From Ruminococcus sp. (GTDB lineage Bacteria > Bacillota > Clostridia > Oscillospirales > Acutalibacteraceae), in NCBI GenBank assembly GCA_022779485.1, contig JALFTC010000045.1, forward strand, positions 1-64,000: a stretch of 64,000 bases of DNA, in the 5' to 3' direction. A program made the position numbers and the translations under genes. The notes under the pieces were generated by a model. The model saw nothing but the letters and a program-made list of their open reading frames with translations. It did not search any database and was not told the origin of the DNA. Shown here piece after piece: positions 1 to 7,756 of this stretch; position 1 is the stretch's first letter; each line of letters opens with the position of its first letter.

Positions 1-1
1 A

Positions 2-133
2 AAAGGAACTAATTTTCACAATGTCACTGATGAAGAACTCCAAACAGTAGTTGCTTTAATTAACAACCGACCTCGTAAAACCCTTGATTTCTTTTCTCCT
101 ATTGAAGTCCTTTCTAAAAAGTGTTGCACTTGA
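2..133 (+). CDS. IS30-family transposase, C-terminal fragment (5' end outside window)
   Basis: An open frame runs in from the window edge for 43 codons to a TGA at 131-133. It reads KGTNFHNVTDEEL, then LINNRPRKTLDFFSPIEVL. The NNRPRK...L.....P.EV pattern is typical of the C-terminus of IS30-type DDE transposases, after the catalytic glutamate. The text just past the stop (TTGACTTGACAA region, about 126-139) resembles an IS30-type terminal inverted repeat, but only one end is visible so this cannot be proved. The catalytic domain lies outside the window, so activity cannot be judged. The element runs directly into a foldback repeat that lacks its own outer end. Confidence 0.75.
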   Translation, partial: KGTNFHNVTDEELQTVVALINNRPRKTLDFFSPIEVLSKKCCT

Positions 134-141
134 CTTGACAA

Positions 142-338
142 GCTGCCCTGTCGGCTATGCCGACTGGGGGAGCGACAAAGTAGTCAATATATCTTACTTT
201 GTCTTTCGATTTCAAAGTTCGAGTCAGAACATAAAACCAAACTATCCTCTAAAGACAAAAAGAGCAAAAGAGAACACTTTTTCCCTCCTTCCACCGCAAG
301 CGGTCCCCCTCCCTCGTCTGAGGGAGGCTTTCTGTAAC
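142..338 (+). repeat. Foldback (MITE-like) repeat, copy 1, left end truncated
   Basis: This matches the copies near 8.7, 26.5, 30.6 and 56.3 kb. Shared landmarks are the hairpin TGTCGGC-TAT-GCCGACT, then AGTAGTCAATATATCTT, then AGAGAACACTTTTTC, then the ACCGC-AA-GCGGT hairpin, and finally CCTCCCTCGTCTGAGGGAGG at 317-336. The outer left end seen in other copies (GGCTCCCTCGGATGAGGGGG) is missing. The similarity begins right after the presumed IS30 end, so the insertion sequence appears to have landed in the left-end hairpin of the repeat. The copy lies 3' of the alkaline phosphatase gene. Confidence 0.85.
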
Positions 339-386
339 TCAAAGTAACTACTCCTGTCACCGCAAGAGGATTTTTCTGATACAGAA

Positions 387-1571
387 TTATTTTTTATAAG
401 CCAAAACCTTACGCATATATTTTGCTATGTCGGTGTTGTCGATTAGTTTTTCTTTGCAAAGTCCTGCTGATTGGGCACCGTCAGCAAAGAGGAGTACATT
501 TGTATTTGTGTGGTCACCGCCTGATGTAAAGCAGTCGTTGTTGATGTCCTCAGGGGTTGGGTTCTTTGGCAGTTTCACTCCCCCTGTTTCGTGGTCGGCT
601 GTTACAATAACAAGTGTTCCGGGATGGCTTTCTGCCCAATTCATCACATAGTCAACTGTTTGGTCAAAAGCCTGTACCTGCTTTATTGTGTCGTCCATAT
701 CCATTTTGGACTCGGAAACATCAATGTTACTTCCCTCTACCATTAGGAAAAAGCCCTTGTCATTTTCCAGCAGTTCAAGTGCCTTTGAAGTTTGGGTTGT
801 AAGTGACGGTTCAAGCTCGGGGTTCATCATATTGTCATAGGCGAAAAGTCCCAAAACTTTTTCGTCCTTGTTACTTAGGCTCAAAAGTCCCTTTTCGTCT
901 GTGACATAGGTATAATTGTGTTCCTTGGCGTTTTCCTCTACGGACGGTGTAAAGTACTGACTTCCGCCGCCAAGCATTACATCAACTTCTGACTTAATCA
1001 TTTCGTTGAGAATAGCCTTGTAGCTTCCTCTGAAATCGTTGTGTGCTACCATACCGGCAGGGGTTGCGTGGCAGATATAGTGGCGGTCAACAAGACCTGT
1101 TTTCATACCGCATTTTTGGGCATATTCGCAGATTGTTTCAAGGTTGTTGCCGTCCTTGTCAACTCCGATACATCCGTTATAAGTCTTTGTTCCTGTACTG
1201 ATAGCTGTTGCAGAGGCGGCGCTGTCGGTGAATTTTTCTAATCCCTCTGTAACTGACTGGGAATAGGTTGTGACATAAGTTTTGTTTTTCAGACCGGACA
1301 TAACAAGCTTGTCACCCTTAACAACCTCAGTTGCCTTGATTATATTCTCCCCCATTCCGTCGCCAATCATAAGGATAATGTTGTTTACCTTTGAAGTTTG
1401 GTCAAGGTTGTATTCCTTGTAGTTAACCCAGCTTAGGGTATCTGTTTGTGGCTTTGTTTCTGCAACTGTGGTTGATGTATTTTCTTTTTCGGAATTATTT
1501 TCCCCACCTGAACAGGCTGAAAAAGACAAAATCAGCATAGCAGAAATCAAAATTGCAAAAAGCTTTTTCAT
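387..1571 (-). CDS. Alkaline phosphatase, PhoA family, lipoprotein
   Basis: A 394-aa alkaline phosphatase that should release phosphate from phosphomonoesters outside the membrane. The N-terminus is a lipoprotein signal with the lipobox around Cys20 (LSFSAC), followed by a Ser/Thr/Glu-rich linker. IGDGMG with Asp71 is the first metal-binding motif. DSAAS at 116-120 contains the Ser nucleophile (about Ser117). VTADHETGG and GGDHTNT near the C-terminus supply the remaining metal ligands. Length is normal for the family. The start is chosen because it gives a proper signal peptide and follows a GAGG ribosome site. It is preceded by its own promoter and appears monocistronic. No PhoB box was identified, so phosphate control is only a guess. 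Confidence 0.93.
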   Translation of the reverse strand: MKKLFAILISAMLILSFSACSGGENNSEKENTSTTVAETKPQTDTLSWVNYKEYNLDQTSKVNNIILMIGDGMGENIIKATEVVKGDKLVMSGLKNKTYVTTYSQSVTEGLEKFTDSAASATAISTGTKTYNGCIGVDKDGNNLETICEYAQKCGMKTGLVDRHYICHATPAGMVAHNDFRGSYKAILNEMIKSEVDVMLGGGSQYFTPSVEENAKEHNYTYVTDEKGLLSLSNKDEKVLGLFAYDNMMNPELEPSLTTQTSKALELLENDKGFFLMVEGSNIDVSESKMDMDDTIKQVQAFDQTVDYVMNWAESHPGTLVIVTADHETGGVKLPKNPTPEDINNDCFTSGGDHTNTNVLLFADGAQSAGLCKEKLIDNTDIAKYMRKVLAYKK

Positions 1572-1611
1572 TGTTTTTCCTCATTTCTATATGAAAATAT
1601 TTACTGTATAT

Positions 1612-1640
1612 ATTTTATCTTAAAAAGATTAATAATACAA
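1612..1640 (-). promoter_or_regulatory. Predicted sigma-A promoter of the alkaline phosphatase gene
   Basis: Read on the minus strand: -35 TTGTAT (1635-1640), a 17-bp spacer, and -10 TAAAAT (1612-1617). It lies about 40 bp upstream of the start codon, with GAGG just before the ATG. Confidence 0.6.
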
Positions 1641-1658
1641 TAGTAAGGAGAAAATTTT

Positions 1659-1691
1659 GAAAATAAAAAGGTATATCAAGCCTGATATACC
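1659..1691 (-). terminator. Rho-independent terminator of the 46-aa peptide gene
   Basis: A 9-bp perfect stem (GGTATATCA with TGATATACC, loop of 4) at 1670-1691 is followed on the minus strand by TTTTTATTTT. It lies about 50 bp after the stop of the small peptide gene. Confidence 0.85.
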
Positions 1692-1740
1692 TAAAAACTG
1701 CTAAATTATCATAACTAAAAATCCCCTGTAATTCTTCGAA

Positions 1741-1881
1741 TTAAAGGTCAAAGAAAGAAAAGTATGTATTTTCACGTTCTTTTGTTTTTTCGATGGGTTC
1801 CACTACAGACGCCGTAATTACATCTGAAGAACCAAAGTCGTCAACACTGATTGTGGGTGCTACATATGGTTCTTTTTCCAT
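1741..1881 (-). CDS. 46-aa small protein of unknown function
   Basis: A short gene starting at 1881 and ending with TAA at 1741. It begins MEKEPYVAPTISVDDFGSSD and continues VITASVVEPIEKTKE before an aromatic C-terminal tail ending FFDL. It has no cysteine, no signal peptide and no membrane segment. The support for a real gene is its setting: an AGAGG site before ATG, a near-consensus promoter with 17-bp spacing about 75 bp upstream, and a strong terminator downstream. It is therefore transcribed alone. The 'AP.I.V.DF...DVITAS' pattern reminds me of small clostridial proteins with a conserved DVITxS core, but I know of no function. It could be a structural small protein or a secreted-peptide precursor. 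Nothing adjacent resembles modification or export machinery apart from the S8 protease gene upstream. Confidence 0.7.
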   Translation of the reverse strand: MEKEPYVAPTISVDDFGSSDVITASVVEPIEKTKERENTYFSFFDL

Positions 1882-1960
1882 AACGCTAACCTCTTTCTGA
1901 TAGAAGAAAAAATATCAAAGCAACTTGATTTTTTAATAAATTCGATAATAATTCTTATAT

Positions 1961-1989
1961 ATTGTACTACTGTTTTAAAATTAAGTCAA
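1961..1989 (-). promoter_or_regulatory. Predicted sigma-A promoter of the 46-aa peptide gene
   Basis: On the minus strand: -35 TTGACT (1984-1989), a 17-bp spacer, and -10 TACAAT (1961-1966). This predicts a leader of roughly 70 nt before the ATG at 1881. Confidence 0.75.
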
Positions 1990-2181
1990 TATATTCTATT
2001 GATTAAATATATAATTTATTATTCATTTTATAATATAATTTTACAATTTATTTTTTATGTTTATATTATTTCTTATTACTTGCTGTTTTGGTAGTTTTTA
2101 ATAAAATAATAATTTGGGATAAGAAAGACTCCCCTGATAAATAAGCAGAGCCTTTAAACAATCTAATATGTAATTTGTTAC

Positions 2182-2283
2182 TTCTTAACAACCTTAATTT
2201 TTCAGGTAGCTGAAACCAAAAAGTGTTGTTGCAATCCACAATTCGCATTCTTAACAACTTTAATTTTACAGGTAGCTGAAACC
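2182..2283. repeat. 66-bp-offset direct duplication at the 3' end of the S8 protease gene
   Basis: The 36 bp at 2182-2217 and 2248-2283 are identical at 34 positions. In gene orientation both encode VSAT followed by (C/stop)KIKVVK. The upstream copy reads TGT (Cys) where the downstream copy reads TGA, so the protein now stops inside the second copy. The remaining second-copy codons are still in frame and end in TAA, marking the likely ancestral end of the gene. Confidence 0.85.
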
Positions 2284-5200
2284 TTGGAGCCGTCCTTGGC
2301 TGTTGCTTTGATTTTACAGTTACCCTTTGCTTTTGCTTTTACCAAACCCTTGCTTGAAACTGTTGCAATCTTTTTGTTTGAGGTTGACCATTTTACTGCC
2401 TTGTTTGTTGCTGTTTTTGGTGTTACAGTTGCCTTTAGAGTGAACTTCTCCCCTATTTTAAGAGTTTTTGAGGTTTTGTTAAGCTTGATTTTTGTCACAT
2501 ATGAAATGTAGTTTACCTTAACTGTTAAGCTCTTGGTGGCTGTAAATGTAACCTTGTTTGTGTTGTAGGTTTTGCCGTTTACATAGATTGACTTCACCTT
2601 AAAGCCTTTCTTTGCAGAGGCAGTAAGGGTAACCTTTGAGCCGGGCATATAAAGTCCTGTACCTGTAACACCGCCGTGAGGGGCATTTGCCTTGATTGTG
2701 TACATACCTGATGAAACCGGGAATGTGGCATTTACCGCTGTTACCGTTTTAACAGGTTCATCCTCATCTTCATCATCCTCGTCATCCCAATCATCAAAAT
2801 CACTTGGATAATCGGACTCTTTAACATCACGAACATCGTAGAATGTGCCGTAGTACTTGTTGTTTACAACAACACCCTTAATGTGGTTGATTGAGTCTGT
2901 GTGGAATGCCTTGTTAAGACTTGCAAAGGAGTCTGTGCTTACTGTGTATTTTACAGTATCGCCAATGCCCTCAAATAGTATTCCTGTGTACAGCAAACCG
3001 CCTGAAATCAGGTCAACGCTACATTCGTAGGAGGTGAACTTTTGGTCTGCTATTGTAACAGTATTTTTTACAAGAGTCTTTATTGTCGCTTTACTCTCTG
3101 TCCAGCTTTTGCCGTTATAAATTAGGTTTTTCGGAACATTTTCACTTCCGTCTGTACCCATTGTGTAAACAAGCCTTGTTCCCACCTGAACACACTTGCC
3201 GTATGCCCTTGCTGACGGTAAACTGCAAAGCTTTGTCCACTTGCCTGATGAATACTTGTACATAGTCTTTGAAAGGGAATTTGTGCTTGTGTCGTAACCG
3301 CCCACAAGGTATGGATTTCCGTTATATACCGCTACTGTGGGGTGGAGTAATGAGCTGTTTATCGCTGTATAGTACATTTTTCCGTTTGATACATTCAGCT
3401 TTACAAGTGCAGACTGTGACGCATAAACTACTGATGGATTTTCGTAATTCATACTGAATGTCTTAAGATTACAATCCACAACAAAGTATATGTAGCCACC
3501 GGAATAAACAGGTGAATATGCCACAAATTCGCTTTCTACACCGTTTGTGAAGTTTTTAAAGTGATTTTTCAGTTGTTTTTGTGAATCGTAGTCCTTGGTG
3601 AATTTCAAAATATTCTTCGAGTTAGGAGTGTATTTATTAACACTTCCGTCCTCATACACAACATAAATATTTTTTCCGTCGGAAACATTGTTAGTGAAGC
3701 TTTCAAAGGCACCTCTTGAAATTCCCATTTCTGTGTAGGCACTGCCCTTGACAAGGACTGCTGTCTTGGTTGATTTGCCGAAGTTGTTTTGAACAGTAAT
3801 TTCAGAGGTTTTGTTCAGTATGCTGTTGTCGTTAATTGTAAATGATTTATTCTTGTAATTATAGTCAGCAGAAACCTCTTTACCGCCAACAAATACCTTG
3901 CTGTTTTCAATTTCACTACCGAAAACCAGCGGTTTTCCGTTGACAAGTTTTACATCATCAATATGGGGAACAGGACATTCAAGTCTGCTAAGGTCAAGTG
4001 CTCCGCCGTAGATAGTTTTGTCCATAAGGCTGTCATTTTGCTTTACGGAATGTTTGATTTTGTCCATTGCCTGCTGTGATGTTAAGGTGTCGTCCTTTTC
4101 CATAAGAAGGGCAATAGCACCCACTACTGCAGGGGTTGCCATTGATGTACCGCTGTAATAATCGTACTTGCCAAAGGAGTCCTCCTCCTTTGCCTTACCC
4201 TTTGAGATGCCTATATTGTCAAAGAATAATGTGTAGTCGCCTACTCCGTAGTTGACGAATGTTAAAACAAGCTTTCTTGCTCCTCCCTCTTTGTTAGGAA
4301 CTTTGCCTGTAATGTGAACCCAATCGTTGCCTGTGTAATTCAAATAGGCTATATTCTGGGAAGCTATGTCGTTTTCCTTTACCTCTTTATCTGCAGGGAA
4401 ATCGGAAACAATTACTTGATTGAGTGCTCCAGACATAGCCAAAAATTCATCGGTTTTTGGAAGATTTTTAATTTTCATCATCATACTAAAGTATGAGTTT
4501 TGCTCACCGGGTTCGGCTGTATATGGAATTTCAACAGAATAATATTCCTGCTCAGATACATTATTAATATTCACTTGAAGTGAAGTCTTGTCGCCTGTTG
4601 TATCGGAGAAATAGTCACCTGTTGTTTCCTTGACTTCAATATCACCTTCACCGATTCTTAGTTTTCCTTCCTTTGCGCTAAAATCCTTTGTAAGATAAGC
4701 ACTGCACCTACTGTCGGTATCGGTGTAAATGTTAGGTAAGAAGTTGTTGTAGCTTACTGATGACAGGATATCACTGCCCGGTGCGGCTAATTCAACGGTA
4801 TCCTTGCCGTAGTCTGAATAATCTGCAATATCTCCGTCCTCACCTGTTGCTGCAACGGTGATAATATACTTGCTGTCGGACATAGCAGGATAATTGTAAT
4901 AATAGCCTTGGGGTACATCTTTGTTTATGTTTGGTTTATTGCCTACGGGACTACTGCTTTCTAAAAATTCCTCAAAGTCATCTTCCATAGCGTGCATATC
5001 CTCGTAGCTGATATCTTCACCGTAATCTGTACTGGCGTTACCTGCTGCGCAAACGGAAACTGCACCCAGCTTGCCCACCTTGTCAATAAGCTCTGTGAGG
5101 ATTTTTGAGTCCTCTTCACCCCCCCAAGAATTATTGACAGCAACAACATTTGCACCAAGCCTCATTGCCCTGTAAATGTAGTTATAGGCTGCTACAAAAT

Positions 5201-6056
5201 TTTCAAGCGCACCGTAGCCTTGTGAATCCAATGCTTTAAGAGCCATAATTTTTGTATTTCGTGATACACCCGAAATACCTGTATTGTTGTTGCTTTGTGC
5301 CGCTATTATACCGGCACAATGAGTTCCGTGACCGTTGTTATCCAGCGGTGTCATATCGCTGTTGTCACCTGTGAAATCAAGTCCGTGAACACCTCTGAGG
5401 CTCTTCTGATACGGGTTTACCCACATTTTATTTTTCAATTCCTCGTGGGTGTAGTCAACGCCTGTGTCAATAACAGCTACAACGGTTTCTTTTGTAGTTT
5501 TGTCAGGCTTTGCCCACAAATCCTGTGGGTTAAGGTCTGCGTTTTCTTTACCGCCGTTTTGACTCTTGTTGTCAAGTGCCCACTGAAAGTCACTGTATGT
5601 ATCGTTTGTGATTGACATAACCTTGCCAATATAATTTGGCTCGGCAATAAGTACATCATCACTTTTGTTAAGCCTTACAATCATTTCTTCTGTTGAAAGC
5701 TTGCCTGAAGAAACTGTGGCAACGGAAAAACCGTCCCTCTTATCATTAAAATTCTGTACGCTGTCAACCTGAATTTCTCCGGAAACACCGATTGACTCCT
5801 TAAGGCTTGCCCCTGTTGACACAATACCTGTGTCCTTAAGCATAACAACAGCCTCGCCCTCAACATAGTTCTTAGACTTTGTAGTTTTATTTTTATCCTT
5901 ATTTTTATCGTTCTTATATCTTTCAAAGATACTGTTTGAGAATTTTTCCTCGGAAGGCTTATTTTCTATTGCAGTTGCACCAAAACCGCCAATAAGTGTT
6001 GACGAAATTATTGTTGCAGAAAGCAAAGCAGAAAGTGTTTTTTTGATAATATTCAT
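2202..6056 (-). CDS. Large secreted subtilisin-like (S8) serine protease with C-terminal Ig-like domain
   Basis: A 1284-aa exported protease. The start at 6056 is chosen over an upstream in-frame start because AAGGAGG sits just before it and the N-terminus is a good signal peptide. Residues 60-145 look like an inhibitor-I9-type propeptide. The catalytic residues are Asp197 (VIDTGVD), His243 (GHGTHCAG) and Ser638 (SGTSMATP), with the oxyanion Asn in AAGN (about 340). A roughly 195-residue insert at 435-630 separates the core from the catalytic serine. Then come a Kelch-like stretch, an Asp/Glu-only linker near 1090, a B-repeat/MucBP-like domain and a Big_2 domain. No LPXTG or S-layer domain is seen, so it is probably released or held by the Ig-like domain. 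The last 20 residues come from a tandem duplication of the gene end. Confidence 0.92.
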   Translation of the reverse strand: MNIIKKTLSALLSATIISSTLIGGFGATAIENKPSEEKFSNSIFERYKNDKNKDKNKTTKSKNYVEGEAVVMLKDTGIVSTGASLKESIGVSGEIQVDSVQNFNDKRDGFSVATVSSGKLSTEEMIVRLNKSDDVLIAEPNYIGKVMSITNDTYSDFQWALDNKSQNGGKENADLNPQDLWAKPDKTTKETVVAVIDTGVDYTHEELKNKMWVNPYQKSLRGVHGLDFTGDNSDMTPLDNNGHGTHCAGIIAAQSNNNTGISGVSRNTKIMALKALDSQGYGALENFVAAYNYIYRAMRLGANVVAVNNSWGGEEDSKILTELIDKVGKLGAVSVCAAGNASTDYGEDISYEDMHAMEDDFEEFLESSSPVGNKPNINKDVPQGYYYNYPAMSDSKYIITVAATGEDGDIADYSDYGKDTVELAAPGSDILSSVSYNNFLPNIYTDTDSRCSAYLTKDFSAKEGKLRIGEGDIEVKETTGDYFSDTTGDKTSLQVNINNVSEQEYYSVEIPYTAEPGEQNSYFSMMMKIKNLPKTDEFLAMSGALNQVIVSDFPADKEVKENDIASQNIAYLNYTGNDWVHITGKVPNKEGGARKLVLTFVNYGVGDYTLFFDNIGISKGKAKEEDSFGKYDYYSGTSMATPAVVGAIALLMEKDDTLTSQQAMDKIKHSVKQNDSLMDKTIYGGALDLSRLECPVPHIDDVKLVNGKPLVFGSEIENSKVFVGGKEVSADYNYKNKSFTINDNSILNKTSEITVQNNFGKSTKTAVLVKGSAYTEMGISRGAFESFTNNVSDGKNIYVVYEDGSVNKYTPNSKNILKFTKDYDSQKQLKNHFKNFTNGVESEFVAYSPVYSGGYIYFVVDCNLKTFSMNYENPSVVYASQSALVKLNVSNGKMYYTAINSSLLHPTVAVYNGNPYLVGGYDTSTNSLSKTMYKYSSGKWTKLCSLPSARAYGKCVQVGTRLVYTMGTDGSENVPKNLIYNGKSWTESKATIKTLVKNTVTIADQKFTSYECSVDLISGGLLYTGILFEGIGDTVKYTVSTDSFASLNKAFHTDSINHIKGVVVNNKYYGTFYDVRDVKESDYPSDFDDWDDEDDEDEDEPVKTVTAVNATFPVSSGMYTIKANAPHGGVTGTGLYMPGSKVTLTASAKKGFKVKSIYVNGKTYNTNKVTFTATKSLTVKVNYISYVTKIKLNKTSKTLKIGEKFTLKATVTPKTATNKAVKWSTSNKKIATVSSKGLVKAKAKGNCKIKATAKDGSKVSATCKIKVVKNANCGLQQHFLVSAT

Positions 6057-6080
6057 AGTATACCTCCTTGATATAACTTG

Positions 6081-6108
6081 ATTATACCATATTGTGCGTA
6101 AATGTAAA
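6081..6108 (-). promoter_or_regulatory. Predicted promoter of the S8 protease gene
   Basis: On the minus strand: -35 TTTACA (6103-6108), a 16-bp spacer ending in TGG, and a perfect -10 TATAAT (6081-6086). It ends about 25 bp before the ATG at 6056, giving a very short leader. Confidence 0.7.
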
Positions 6109-6146
6109 CCAATTTTTTCTAAAATTATTATTTTTAATAAAGGAAT

Positions 6147-6169
6147 GCCCCCTCCGTTAAGGAAGGGGC
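6147..6169 (-). terminator. Possible terminator after the NrdD-like gene
   Basis: GCCCCCTCC and GGAAGGGGC can form a 9-bp stem with one mismatch and a loop of 5. On the minus strand it is followed by ATTCCTTTATT, a weak U-tract. It sits between the NrdD-like gene and the S8 protease promoter. Confidence 0.45.
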
Positions 6170-6231
6170 AAAAAAGAAGAAATACTAATTTCAGACGCAA
6201 TCTATTTTTGTGTTTGCTGAAAGGAAAACAC

Positions 6232-6525
6232 TTAAGCAATATCTTCCAATGAACAGCTTTGGCAAGCAAGTGTGTGCTTTACTCGGTCTTCAACCTCTGC
6301 ACGCTTTGCGTTGTTAAAGCGGTCAACTGTACCAACAAGGTAGCCAGTGATTCTTCTGATTCTCTCAAAAGGAACCTCGTCATATGTGTAGTTTACATCA
6401 ACAAATTCACCATCAACTGTAAGCTCAATGGTCTTGAAATACTTGTCGGGATTGTTCTCCTTAATCTGCTCTACATATGCATTAACTTCTTCTTGAGTTA
6501 AGTTTCCGTTTACTGTTACTGTCAT
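6232..6525 (-). CDS. Small stand-alone NrdD C-terminal-like protein
   Basis: A 97-aa protein whose middle reads ERIRRITGYLVGTVDRFNNA and then KRAEVEDRVKH. This strongly resembles the last part of class III anaerobic ribonucleotide reductases (NrdD), where RVTGYL..VDR(F/W)N.GK is typical. The glycyl-radical motif and the large catalytic barrel are absent. The N-terminal half (MTVTVNGNLTQEEVNAYVEQ) is not NrdD-like to me. A CQSC pair lies near the C-terminus. Its promoter holds a palindrome that fits the NrdR box, which independently ties it to nucleotide reduction. A role as an accessory or regulatory partner of NrdD is an inference; a truncated relic is the alternative. The start follows a TGGAGG site. 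Confidence 0.75.
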   Translation of the reverse strand: MTVTVNGNLTQEEVNAYVEQIKENNPDKYFKTIELTVDGEFVDVNYTYDEVPFERIRRITGYLVGTVDRFNNAKRAEVEDRVKHTLACQSCSLEDIA

Positions 6526-6588
6526 AATAATACCTCCATTTTTTATAATCCTAAAACAATAATGTTTCTTATTTTTGATTGTACACTT

Positions 6589-6617
6589 ATATTATCACAA
6601 TATATTGTGGTTTGCAA
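6589..6617 (-). promoter_or_regulatory. Promoter with NrdR-type box in the spacer (CACAATATATTGTG)
   Basis: On the minus strand: -35 TTGCAA (6612-6617), a 17-bp spacer and -10 TAATAT (6589-6594). The spacer contains the perfect 14-bp palindrome CACAATATATTGTG at 6596-6609. This matches the core of the known NrdR operator (ACACwATATATwGTGT). Binding there would block the polymerase. Only one box is visible, whereas NrdR often uses two. Confidence 0.7.
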
Positions 6618-6769
6618 TAGGTAAATCATAATATTTTGAATTTTTTTAGTTACAAAATATTAATCTCTATTACAGTAAAGTCACTTTAAATTCTAAATTT
6701 CTGATAATCGAACTACAAAAACCAATGCTTATAGGTTATGTAGTTATTTGTCACTAAGTACCTATTAAA

Positions 6770-7114
6770 TTACTTGATACCAAAGGAAATTGAAAGTGCC
6801 TCGTCAACCTGGTGCATTGAGTTGTTCTCAACCTCACCCATCTTTTCCCTAAGACGACGTTTGTCAATGGTGCGGATTTGCTCAAGTAGAACAACAGAGT
6901 CCTTGGCAAGTCCGCTTTTTACACCGTTAATCTCAATATGGGTGGGCAGCTTTGCCTTTTGGTGCTGTGAGGTTATTGCGGCGGCAATAACTGTGGGTGA
7001 ATATTTGTTGCCAATATCATTTTGAACAATCAGCACAGGACGAACTCCACCCTGTTCACTTCCTACAACCGGACTAAGGTCGGCATAGTAAATATCTCCA
7101 CGCTTAACTGTCAT
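6770..7114 (-). CDS. MazF/PemK (NdoA) family endoribonuclease toxin
   Basis: A 114-aa MazF-type mRNA interferase. [19 protein letters not shown] then RPVLIVQND is the classic N-terminal signature with its conserved Arg and the Gly-rich loop. [20 protein letters not shown] is the second conserved block. The start is placed at ATG 7114, not the GTG at 7123, because the GGAGA site touches the GTG but lies about 8 bp before the ATG. In many Firmicutes this gene follows an antitoxin gene and alr; here the upstream genes are a lipoprotein and nnrD, and no antitoxin frame is present on either side. Function as an RNase is likely from the family. Its restraint must come from elsewhere. Confidence 0.93.
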   Translation of the reverse strand: MTVKRGDIYYADLSPVVGSEQGGVRPVLIVQNDIGNKYSPTVIAAAITSQHQKAKLPTHIEINGVKSGLAKDSVVLLEQIRTIDKRRLREKMGEVENNSMHQVDEALSISFGIK

Positions 7115-7243
7115 ATATTTCACTCTCCGAATTTTTCTGTTAGAAAATCACTTGTTATGTGTTTCATTAGTATTTTTGTCAGAATAATTTTGTTTTATTC
7201 TTTGACATTACATATTACGGAAAAATTCTTTGGTGGTTAATGT

Positions 7244-7711
7244 TCAGTTACTCTGATTAACAAAGGAAATGTGAGTACTGCTGTTGCCGATATAGGTTAT
7301 GTATCCGTCTTTGCCAACCTTTACAATATAGTCGGAAACCTTAACCTTGTAGCCGTCTTTGTCGTACTTTAGGTACTGTATTTTGTTGTCAAACTCCCTT
7401 AATACCTCCTGTAATATCCGAATCGGTGCATCCTTTGGAAGTCTGCTTATTTTACAGCTTGATGAAATACCCATATATTCCATTTTGACCGTATCCTCTT
7501 TTACTGTATAGGAATAGTCCGATAATTCTTTTGGAGAAATTACAGTCAGATATAGGTCGTTGTTGCTGTTTCTGATAAAATTGCCCCTTACATTTATATT
7601 TTCGTTGCTGATATACACACCGGCTGAAAAGCTTTTATGTACAGTAATCTCCTGCTCGCAACCTGTGAAAAATAATAATATGATAAAAAGAAAAAACAAA
7701 CCTTTCTTCAA
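7244..7711 (-). CDS. Lipoprotein of unknown function
   Basis: A 155-aa protein with a short hydrophobic signal and a lipobox ending FFTGC (Cys18), so it should be lipid-anchored outside the membrane. The mature part is mostly beta-strand-like (alternating hydrophobic and polar residues, e.g. VKVSDYIVKVGKDGYITYI) and has no motif I recognise. It lies between nnrD (46-bp gap) and mazF. In related bacteria a lipoprotein of the LolA-like/YdcC type often occupies this slot near nnrD and alr, but this protein is shorter and I cannot confirm the relation. Confidence 0.75.
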   Translation of the reverse strand: MKKGLFFLFIILLFFTGCEQEITVHKSFSAGVYISNENINVRGNFIRNSNNDLYLTVISPKELSDYSYTVKEDTVKMEYMGISSSCKISRLPKDAPIRILQEVLREFDNKIQYLKYDKDGYKVKVSDYIVKVGKDGYITYIGNSSTHISFVNQSN

Positions 7712-7756
7712 ATCATCACCGTCCGTAGAAATGTTTGTTTTATACTTCCTTAATTT

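Noticed and set aside
84-347. An 87-aa plus-strand frame
   Set aside because: It runs through the IS end and the foldback repeat; the same nonsense-like peptides appear in other repeat copies, so it is not a gene.
5295-5615. A 106-aa plus-strand frame
   Set aside because: Antisense to the catalytic domain of the S8 protease; no ribosome site.
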